Assembly (NCBI GenBank): GCA_029259675.1
Contig: JAJDES010000055.1
Span: 1-9,031 of the forward strand
From: Planctomycetota bacterium
GTDB lineage: Bacteria; Planctomycetota; UBA1135; GCA-002686595
DNA: 9,031 nucleotides
Direction: 5' to 3'
Positions 1 through 5,450 of this stretch are shown here, piece after piece. The notes below the pieces were generated by a model, which saw only the letters and a list, made by a program, of their open reading frames with translations, had not been told where the DNA came from and ran no database searches. Every line of letters starts with the position of its first letter. Position 1 is the first letter of the stretch. The position numbers and the translations under genes are program-made.

Positions 1-1
1 T

Positions 2-1807
2 TTCGCGATGGTTAAGGATCCGTCCGATGTCGCGTCCATCGAAGGTGAGATTTGGGGCGCCGTGCGCAGGTTGCAAACCGAGCTTGTTTCCCAGGAACAA
101 TTGGACAACGTCCGCTCGAGTCTCAAGTACGGATTCCTGTCGAGCCTTTCGACTCCGGACGAGGTTTGCTCGAATCTAGCTCGCGTCGTTGCCCTAACCG
201 GTGACCTGTTGGCCGTCAACGACATCTACGCAACGCTGGATCAAGTCACGCCCGCCCATGTGATGGCTGCGGCCAATCTGTACCTGCATGAGGACTCCAG
301 CACGGTAGCTGTTTTGCATGCTGCCGATCAGCCGCTGCCCGAAGTAACGGCGGGAGCTCAGGCACCGGTGCTGATGCCGGTTCCCGAGGATCCGAATGTC
401 GCCTTCCAGATTTGGTTCCAAGTGGGAACGCAAAACGATCCGCTCTTCAAGGAGGGTTTGGCCTCCTTGACCGCTCAGCTGATTAGCGAGGGCGGCACCG
501 CTTCGCGTGCATACGACGAGATCTTGGCCGAGCTTTTCCCGATGGCGGGGAACTACTGGGTTTCGGTCGACAAAGAAATGACCGTCGTTCGAGGTGAAGT
601 GCACCGCGACCGCGTACTCGAGTTCTATGAGCTGTTCTCCGACGCGCTGCTGAACCCCGGCTTCCGTGCCGAAGACTTCGAACGCCTGCGCCAAGATTCC
701 ATCAACGGAATTGAAAAGAGCCTGCGCTACTCCTCCGACGAAGAGTTGGGCAAAGCGGTCTTGTACGACTCCATCTTCCAGGGAACACGCTACGCCGGCC
801 TCAATGCCGGCAGCGTCGATTCGTTGAAGGCGATTACGCTTGAAGACGTGCGCGCCTTCTGGGAGGCGAATTACACCAAAGACAACATGGTTATCGGGCT
901 GGGCGGCGCTTACCCCGATAGTTTGTTGGCGCGCATGCAAGCGGACTTCCAAAGATTGCCGGCGGGCAAGCCCGAGCAAGTTTCCGCGCCCGACCTACTC
1001 ACCCACGGCGGTCGTCAGGTTTTGATCGCCAAAAAGCCCGGTCCCAGCACGGCGATCAGTTTCGGCTTTCCCATTGATGTGCATCGCGGCGAAAGGGAAT
1101 TTTACGCGCTTTGGTTGGCCAGTTCATGGCTCGGTGAACACCGCAACCAAGTCGGGCGCTTGTTCCAAAAGATTCGCGAAGTGCGCGGGATGAACTACGG
1201 CAACTACAGCTACATAGAAGCCTTTCCGAACGGCGGCTCACGGCAGATGCCGCCCACGGGGGTCGGTCGCAAAAGCCAGATTTTCGAAGTTTGGGTTCGC
1301 CCGGTTCCCGAGGAGAACGCGATCTTCGCCCTGCGCGCGGCCTTGCACGAAGTCGATCTACTGGCCAAGAACGGCTTGACGCGTGAGCAATTTGAGTTTC
1401 ACCGCAACTTCTTGAAGAAGTACAGCTTGCAATTTGCAACGACCACGGGCGAACGCCTTGGCTATGCCATGGATGATCGCTTCTACGGTTTGGAGGAAAG
1501 CCATCTTGCGCGCTGTCGCCGGATGATGGACTCACTCACTTACGAAGAAGTGCAAGCTGTCATCAAGAAGTATGTGCAAGCGGACAATCTGTACATCGCT
1601 TTGGTGACCGAACATGCGGAGGCTATGCGTGACGCACTTGTTAGCGACGCGCCAACGCCGCTTGACTACGGCGACCTGGAGAAGAGCCAGGCCGTGCTTG
1701 ATGAAGACAAGCAGATCGAAAAGTATCCGCTCAAAATTGCGGCCGAGAGGGTCGGCATCGTCCCCGTGGACGAGCTGTTCGTGAAATCCATTCGCGGCCG
1801 CTGGTAA
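2..1807 (+). CDS. M16 (pitrilysin/insulinase-type) zinc metallopeptidase, 3' part, N-terminus outside window
   Basis: The frame is open to the left edge (Phe-Ala precede the first ATG at 8), so the true start lies outside. About 600 residues are visible, numbered here from the Met at 8. Residues 1-100 look like the end of the first M16 repeat. Residues about 118-310 resemble a second M16 N-type domain (EDPNVAFQIWFQVGTQNDP, then LASLTAQLISEGGT, then ITLEDVRAFWEANYTKDNMVIGLGG). Residues about 330-540 resemble the M16 C-type domain, including KPGPSTAISFGFPI and IREVRGMNYGNYSYIE. The position where the active repeat has HxxEH reads SLTAQL, so this repeat is non-catalytic, as is usual for the second half of two-repeat M16 proteins. 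The zinc site should lie in the missing first repeat. Family members degrade peptides, often in the periplasm or at the envelope, but location cannot be seen here. It ends in TAA. Family call is secure; substrate unknown. Confidence 0.9.
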   Translation, partial: FAMVKDPSDVASIEGEIWGAVRRLQTELVSQEQLDNVRSSLKYGFLSSLSTPDEVCSNLARVVALTGDLLAVNDIYATLDQVTPAHVMAAANLYLHEDSSTVAVLHAADQPLPEVTAGAQAPVLMPVPEDPNVAFQIWFQVGTQNDPLFKEGLASLTAQLISEGGTASRAYDEILAELFPMAGNYWVSVDKEMTVVRGEVHRDRVLEFYELFSDALLNPGFRAEDFERLRQDSINGIEKSLRYSSDEELGKAVLYDSIFQGTRYAGLNAGSVDSLKAITLEDVRAFWEANYTKDNMVIGLGGAYPDSLLARMQADFQRLPAGKPEQVSAPDLLTHGGRQVLIAKKPGPSTAISFGFPIDVHRGEREFYALWLASSWLGEHRNQVGRLFQKIREVRGMNYGNYSYIEAFPNGGSRQMPPTGVGRKSQIFEVWVRPVPEENAIFALRAALHEVDLLAKNGLTREQFEFHRNFLKKYSLQFATTTGERLGYAMDDRFYGLEESHLARCRRMMDSLTYEEVQAVIKKYVQADNLYIALVTEHAEAMRDALVSDAPTPLDYGDLEKSQAVLDEDKQIEKYPLKIAAERVGIVPVDELFVKSIRGRW

Positions 1808-1877
1808 ACGTATTCGCACCGCCTATCCACTTGCCCGGGATGCGGGACCGAGGAGAGTCACGGTGCCGGTGCGTTAA

Positions 1878-1907
1878 GGGCAGGTGGCCGACCATGGCCG
1901 GCTGCCC
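1878..1907 (+). promoter_or_regulatory. Hairpin in the leader between the M16 gene and the SRPBCC gene
   Basis: GGGCAG (1878-1883) pairs with CTGCCC (1902-1907). Inside it, GGCC (1886-1889) pairs with GGCC (1896-1899), flanked by possible G-U pairs and closed by a short loop ACCA. It begins 70 nt after the M16 stop and ends 10 nt before the Shine-Dalgarno of the next gene. The 3' flank is A-rich rather than T-rich, so it is not a classic intrinsic terminator. It may be a leader or processing hairpin that separates expression of the two genes. Function is inferred only from position. Confidence 0.4.
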
Positions 1908-1917
1908 GCAAAAATCT

Positions 1918-1923
1918 GGAGAG
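1918..1923 (+). promoter_or_regulatory. Ribosome binding site of the SRPBCC gene
   Basis: GGAGAG sits 8 nt before the ATG at 1932. It decides the start in favour of this ATG over an in-frame GTG at 1884. The GTG would add 16 residues lying inside the leader hairpin and without export character. Confidence 0.7.
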
Positions 1924-1931
1924 TGAAAACG

Positions 1932-2468
1932 ATGCTAATCGGAAAATACTTGTCGCACCTGCTGGTGGGCGGTCTGATGCTTGCGCTCGGTGCCGGTTTG
2001 AATTCCTTCAGCGACGGACCCAAAAGCTTCAAGCCCGAGGGCTTTATCTTTGAAAAGGAGCTCGAGGTAGCGCTCAGCCCCGAAGAGGCTTTCGATGCAT
2101 TTACGGGAGACGTCACGTCTTGGTGGGATCACCACATGTCGGAAGCGCCCCTGCGCATGGAGATTGAAGCGCGCCCCGGCGGCAAGTTCATCGAAATCTT
2201 TGACGAGGCCGGCAACGGTGTCGTGCACGCGGATGTTACCCATGCCAACCGGGGCGAGAAACTCGTGATGCGCGGGCCACTTGGTCTGCACGGCACGGCG
2301 ATCGATCTCGTGCAAAACGTTGATTTCGAAAAAGTCGAAGGGGGAACCCGAATCAGGGCCTCTTTCCATCTGGCCGGCGAAATCGACGAGCAGGTGGCCG
2401 CAATCGTTTCATCCGTGTGGGATCATTTCTTGCTTGAGCAATACGCTGAGCATGTGAAGTCCATGTAG
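1932..2468 (+). CDS. SRPBCC/AHA1-like (START-fold) small protein with N-terminal hydrophobic export segment
   Basis: The protein has 178 residues from the ATG at 1932, which has a good Shine-Dalgarno. Residues 1-25 (MLIGKYLSH followed by LLVGGLMLALGAGL) look like a signal peptide or membrane anchor. Residues about 38-178 fit an SRPBCC/AHA1-type fold. The family pattern is visible in FEKELEVALSPEEAFDAFTGDVTSWWD, then EARPGGKFIEIFDEAGNGVVHADVTHANRGEKLVMRGPLG, then VEGGTRIRASFHLAGEI and a long C-terminal helix. SRPBCC domains form a cavity that binds hydrophobic ligands or act as co-chaperones; most AHA1-like bacterial members are cytoplasmic, so an export signal is unusual. The ligand is unknown. 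The gene follows the M16 gene by 124 nt with a hairpin between, and ends in TAG before a strong terminator. Confidence 0.8.
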   Translation: MLIGKYLSHLLVGGLMLALGAGLNSFSDGPKSFKPEGFIFEKELEVALSPEEAFDAFTGDVTSWWDHHMSEAPLRMEIEARPGGKFIEIFDEAGNGVVHADVTHANRGEKLVMRGPLGLHGTAIDLVQNVDFEKVEGGTRIRASFHLAGEIDEQVAAIVSSVWDHFLLEQYAEHVKSM

Positions 2469-2484
2469 CAGCCGCGGCGTTTTG

Positions 2485-2514
2485 TGACAGCGTTTTGTCT
2501 TTCACGCTTTGTCA
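2485..2514 (+). other. Imperfect hairpin just after the SRPBCC stop codon
   Basis: TGACAGCG (2485-2492) can pair with CGC-TT-TGTCA (2505-2514) with a two-base bulge. A 9-base direct repeat GCGTTTTGT occurs at 2477-2485 and 2490-2498 and overlaps it. It may protect the 3' end or help pausing; the stronger terminator lies about 50 nt further on. Weak evidence. Confidence 0.25.
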
Positions 2515-2557
2515 GAATGCTGTGCATGGCGACGGTGCCGGATGCGGCGCTCCTATT

Positions 2558-2605
2558 CAAAAGCAGCCCAGATGCACACGCGTTGTGCATCTGGGCTGCT
2601 ATTTG
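2558..2605. terminator. Bidirectional intrinsic terminator between convergent genes
   Basis: A perfect 17-bp stem (2562-2578 with 2584-2600, arms beginning AGCAGCCCAG and ending CTGGGCTGCT) encloses the 5-nt loop CGCGT. The stem can be lengthened by CAAA/TTTG with one bulged A, giving an A-run on the left and a T-run on the right. It therefore looks like a terminator from either side. It lies 90 nt after the stop of the + strand SRPBCC gene and 34 nt after the stop of the - strand selenoprotein gene, so it fits shared termination of convergent transcripts. The T-run is short (TATTTG). Confidence 0.8.
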
Positions 2606-2638
2606 TTCGCAAGGCAAAGAGGCCTCACTCGGGCTGGT

Positions 2639-3697
2639 TCACTCGGACTTATTCAACTCATCAATGGAGCCGAGGAGGGCCCACCAGCTTGGCCTGTTGT
2701 AGGCCGTCATGGGGAAGATTTGCCGCACAACACCTTGCTTATCGATTAAGTAGGCGGTGGTGCGATCAAAAGCTTCGGTTTGGCTGCGGTTCAAATCGAA
2801 GCCGATTTCAAAGCGCGGACCGCCTTCAAAACCCTTCTTGATGAAAGTCGCTTCTTCCGCAAGATCAGTTCCCTCCTGTGAAATCGCGATCACGATCGTG
2901 TCGCGCTTTGCAAGCTCATCCATCATGTTTTGCAGCTCGACCAGCTGCCGCTTGCAATAGGGTCACCAATGGGCTCGGTAGGTGGTGACGATGATGTTCT
3001 TCTCGCCGAGGTAGTGGGACAATCGCAACTCGCTTCCATCGGCGCGCGGCACACCGAAGTCGGAAGCGCGCGAGGAAATTTGCAGCAGCTTCTTGTCCTG
3101 ACCCCAATTGGACTTGTTGGCTTTCACTTCCAAGCCGCTGGCACCGGCAGTCAACGGAAGCTCGAGGCGCTTGCGCACAAAAGTGCTCTTGCGTGCTTCG
3201 CCGGGGGTCAAGTATCCAACCAAGTTGATGCCAAGGGTCTCCGTCGGGCCCGGTTCGCCAATCAACTTGAATTCGATTTGCGCGGGAAACTCATCAATCA
3301 TCCTTTCGAAGGGCTCTTGAAGGTGATTGTTCTTGCCGAGTTCGCGCAAGGTGGCGGGTGCCTTGCCGATCAATTCGATTGAGGGCGGGACATCGAGTTG
3401 CACCAAGAAGCCGGGCACTCCGGCTTTGACCGCCGAAAGTTCGCGACCTTCGGAATCCGGACTCAATTGGACCGTGAGTGTCGCCGAGTAAGTTTCGCCG
3501 ACAAGCAAGGGGTCGGAGGGCAGGCTGGCCTGGACCTGCAGAGCCGGGGGGCGGCCCTCCAAGCGGGGCGGGACCACGGTGGGGTCCGGAGGTTGGCCTA
3601 AACCCGCGAGGGTGAAAGCTAGGAAAGGGGATGCAAGGAACATGGGGTTGTGCAGCTGTAGGAGGTAGTTGGGGCACGTAGTCAACGAGGCGATCAT
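2639..3697 (-). CDS. Selenocysteine-containing peroxiredoxin-like (AhpC/TSA-type) protein with N-terminal beta-rich domain; in-frame TGA at 2963-2965
   Basis: Read through TGA at 2963-2965, the frame gives 352 residues. Before the TGA it ends IIVTTYRAHW; after it, it continues PYCKRQLVELQ, so the motif is W-U245-P-Y-C248, matching the WCPYC of cysteine homologues with Sec replacing the first Cys. Redoxin features continue on both sides: ASDFGVPRADGSELRLSHYLG before (residues 211-231), and VIAISQEG, FDLN and TTAYLIDKQGVVRQ after. A SECIS-like hairpin follows directly. The predicted reaction is thiol-dependent peroxide or disulfide chemistry using a U-x-x-C pair. Residues about 52-185 form a separate beta-rich domain, loosely reminiscent of DsbD-type N-terminal domains, of unknown role. 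Residues 19-34 are hydrophobic (MFLASPFLAFTLAGLG) and probably an export signal; the start could be ATG 3697 or ATG 3643, and neither has a clear Shine-Dalgarno. The gene ends with TGA. Gene finders unaware of Sec would split it into a 244-residue and a 95-residue fragment. Confidence 0.9.
2932..2948 (-). promoter_or_regulatory. Bacterial SECIS hairpin (inside the selenoprotein coding region)
   Basis: On the - strand GCAGCU pairs perfectly with AGCUGC around the loop GGUCG. Fourteen nt separate the UGA from the stem and 20 nt separate it from the loop. Known bacterial SECIS elements lie directly after the UGA, within the coding region, with a small loop that has G in its first positions. The E. 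coli fdhF element, as recalled, presents GGUC in its loop at a similar distance. The hairpin would bind SelB with Sec-tRNA. No bulged U like that in fdhF is obvious. Role is inferred from position and shape. Confidence 0.75.
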
Positions 3698-3999
3698 ACG
3701 AGCGCGAGCCGGCCTGGGTGACCGCCTCCTGTGTCGGCAGCAGCCTGGGCATATGCAAGGCCAACAGGATCAGCAACGGGGCCTTCAACCGGGCGTTCAA
3801 CCGAGCCGGCGATTGCACCCGCAATTGGACGGGCCATCGGACCTTGAGCGGTGGCGGACTCGGGACTCCGGTCGCATGGAGACCTGGAAAGGGTCGCATC
3901 GGCCCGTGGATCCCTCCGCGCTGATTGCGAGCGCTAGCACGCCAATACGGATGCAACAGGCAGCGTGTTCCGGCTGCGCTCTAGCGGGAGAGATAGCCG
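3698..3999. other. Gene-free spacer between the DUF502 gene and the selenoprotein gene
   Basis: These 302 bases separate two - strand genes. No convincing gene, terminator or tRNA was seen. A GGAGG-type sequence occurs on the - strand at about 3726-3730, but no start codon follows at a usual distance, so it does not resolve the start of the selenoprotein gene. A promoter for the selenoprotein gene should be here if it is transcribed separately, but no clear -35/-10 pair stands out by eye. Confidence 0.4.
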
Positions 4000-4626
4000 T
4001 CAAACACCCTGTTCAGGGGGATTCAAATCCGAGCCCTTCGGCACTTCAGGTTTCGGCTGAGGTTTGCCGCTGGGGGAATTGAGGGCTCCCGATGCGACTC
4101 CTCCCGAAACAATCAATGTCATCAACGTCTTGGCTTGAACGTTTAGCGGACGAATGCGATTGCGGGGGACGACAATCAAGTTGCCGGCAAAGTTGTAGGA
4201 CTGGGGCAGGTAGACACCAACCATTCCGTCCAAACCGAGCGAATCCAATTCCGTCAAAGTAACGAAGCCGAGAGCCATCACGTCGCGTCCCGGAATCAAG
4301 TCAACTACGACAGCTTGATCGAAATTTTTCTTGTCTCCCACCAGGGCTGCAACCAAGTCCTTAACGGTGTGATAAAGCAACTTGAGCAGCGGGATGCGCT
4401 CAATCAAATGGTCGAGCAGCGTGAGCAACTTGGTTCCAACCGCATTGGATGCGAATACACCAGCGGCCCAAATGGCAAGAATGGCGACGACCACCCCTAA
4501 GCCGGGTATGTCCGTTCCGAAGAGTCCGTCAACCCAACTCAGGGGCAAGTAGACGAGGTAAACGGTTGCCAGGACCGGCAACACGACAACCAGGCCTTTG
4601 ATGAAGTCTTTTACAAATCTGCGCAT
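4000..4626 (-). CDS. DUF502 family inner-membrane protein
   Basis: The protein has 208 residues from ATG 4626. It has two membrane segments (about 10-30, LVVVLPVLATVYLVYLPLSW; about 43-65, LGVVVAILAIWAAGVFASNAVG). A soluble part follows with the family signature: IERIPLLKLLYHTVKDLVAAL (76-95), FDQAVVVDLIPGRDVMALGFVT (102-123), VGVYLPQSYNFAGNLIVVPRNRI (136-158) and MTLIVSGGVASG (169-180). These match the usual DUF502 order, and length is normal for the family. The last 25 residues are a Pro/Lys-rich tail. The function of DUF502 is not established. The frame extends to a TTG at 4767, but those extra 47 residues are Arg/Ser-rich and precede the hydrophobic start typical of the family, so ATG 4626 is preferred although no Shine-Dalgarno is obvious. 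It ends in TGA, so TGA works as stop here. Confidence 0.88.
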   Translation of the reverse strand: MRRFVKDFIKGLVVVLPVLATVYLVYLPLSWVDGLFGTDIPGLGVVVAILAIWAAGVFASNAVGTKLLTLLDHLIERIPLLKLLYHTVKDLVAALVGDKKNFDQAVVVDLIPGRDVMALGFVTLTELDSLGLDGMVGVYLPQSYNFAGNLIVVPRNRIRPLNVQAKTLMTLIVSGGVASGALNSPSGKPQPKPEVPKGSDLNPPEQGV

Positions 4627-4908
4627 GGCGGGGCGGCCGTTGGGGACGACACCTCGGTTGAATCGACGCGAAAGCTCGGATGCTTGATGGCGGATCGTCC
4701 AAGTGACCCAAGAATACGCTTGCCTTGGTTGTGAGTTCGAGCTTCTTGCGAGCGGAGGCCGCCGCAACCCATTGGGAGGCTCCCTGGGTATTCTTGCTCC
4801 CCCACCCTTTGAATGATCCTAGCCAGGCCCATACGACGGGTCTCCCGAACACACCCAAAGCCTCGGCCCGACTGGCATGGGGGGCCGAATCCCCCTCGAT
4901 TCGATCAC

Positions 4909-4949
4909 TTGAGGCCCTGCCCGTCGATCGCACTTGCGAGTGGCCTCAA
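4909..4949. repeat. Inverted repeat / hairpin with 8-bp perfect arms
   Basis: TTGAGGCC (4909-4916) pairs with GGCCTCAA (4942-4949). Inside, TCGC (4928-4931) pairs with GCGA (4936-4939) around ACTT. The arms are too far apart for a simple terminator and no T-run follows directly. It could be part of a structured RNA or a protein-binding site in the gene-free region; function unknown. Confidence 0.35.
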
Positions 4950-5096
4950 CGACTTTCTCGCAGAGGTGCAAATACTTTTTCCTGCGGCGCCCAAGGCGCT
5001 GGGAAATGGACCCCACAGAATTGCGGCCAAAAGTTGGGAAAACTTCCGCTGCTTTCGGGCGGGCCAATCGTTCGGGGTTGTCTAGGCGTGCCCAAC

Positions 5097-5127
5097 GGTG
5101 AGGAAAGTTCAAGCTTTCAAACTCACC
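5097..5127. repeat. Two-part inverted repeat / hairpin
   Basis: GGTGAG (5097-5102) pairs with CTCACC (5122-5127). Directly inside it, GAAAG (5103-5107) pairs with CTTTC (5114-5118) around the loop TTCAAG. A three-base AAA bulge lies on the + strand 3' side. Eleven pairs in 31 nt is notable in a gene-free region. Without a T-run on either side it is not a standard terminator. It could be a regulatory site or RNA structure. Confidence 0.4.
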
Positions 5128-5220
5128 AAACGCACACCCCCCGATGGCTCGGGCGGATGCGCTTTGTTCCTACCTATTCGGGTCTACTCACGGGAATCGA
5201 GCTGCGAACGTCCGAGCCGC

Positions 5221-5238
5221 CGGGCCTTTCCCGGCCCG
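5221..5238. repeat. GC-rich hairpin with 6-bp perfect stem
   Basis: CGGGCC (5221-5226) pairs with GGCCCG (5233-5238) around the loop TTTCCC. It lies about 210 nt beyond the stop of the molybdoenzyme gene on the - strand. No T-run follows on either strand. In a GC-rich genome such a short stem can be chance. Confidence 0.3.
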
Positions 5239-5450
5239 AGTGGATCGATACGCAAGGCCACCGTGTGGGCCAGAGCTAAGTCAAGCCAACACGTGAGCGG
5301 CACAAATCCATAGCCGGGCTTGATTCCACTCGCGCGCAACGCGAAGCGATTGTCGCAAGCAACGACGAATAATCCGCGCAACTAGTGAAATCGGGTGTGG
5401 CCCAAGGCCGGAGACCCGCTTTCGCGCTTTGCGCAGGCGTTGTAATCGAT

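Larger units (their letters stand above)
4627..5450. other. 824-bp gene-free region with several inverted repeats
   Basis: This stretch lies downstream of the molybdoenzyme gene and upstream of the DUF502 gene, both on the - strand. Open frames here (for example 4725-5279 + and 4529-4933 -) have random-looking composition rich in Arg, Pro, Ser and Gly, with no recognisable domain. The stretch contains hairpin-forming sequences at 4880-4895 (GGGGG/CCCCC), 4909-4949, 4987-4999 (GCGCC/GGCGC), 5031-5045 (AAGTT/AACTT), 5097-5127 and 5221-5238. It should contain the DUF502 promoter and the 3' end of the molybdoenzyme transcript; neither can be fixed by eye. No tRNA or known RNA gene was recognised. 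Confidence 0.5.

Noticed and set aside
194..979. A 261-residue open frame on the - strand opposite the M16 gene
   Set aside because: Antisense shadow of a gene with clear M16 features; no domain recognised.
2639..2926. A stand-alone 95-residue redoxin fragment starting at ATG 2926
   Set aside because: It would lack the first redox residues and the N-terminal half of the redoxin fold; the upstream frame supplies both through the TGA, without gap or frameshift.
2963..2965. TGA as a sequencing error, nonsense mutation or global UGA recoding
   Set aside because: A single change hitting exactly the catalytic Cys position and followed by a SECIS-like hairpin is unlikely. Global recoding is contradicted by three genes in the window ending normally in TGA. 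An error cannot be formally excluded from one sequence.
3294..3956. A 220-residue - strand frame overlapping the spacer and the start of the selenoprotein gene, with a short hydrophobic stretch (APLLILLALHMPRLLP)
   Set aside because: Its downstream half is an out-of-frame shadow of the selenoprotein gene and it has no recognisable domain. A small gene in the spacer cannot be fully excluded.
4017..4035. GGATTCAAATCC, resembling a tRNA T-loop
   Set aside because: It lies inside the C-terminal coding part of the DUF502 gene and no tRNA cloverleaf can be built around it.
4709..4796. Inverted 8-mer CAAGAATA ... TATTCTTG in front of the DUF502 gene
   Set aside because: Short arms with a 72-nt separation and no extension; compatible with chance.
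5099..5110. GAGGAAAGTT, similar to the GAGGAAAGUCC signature of RNase P RNA
   Set aside because: The match stops after the first bases and the rest of the conserved core was not found nearby on this strand.
4725..5279. A 184-residue open frame on the + strand in the gene-free region
   Set aside because: Random-looking composition, no motif, and overlap of several inverted repeats; judged non-coding.
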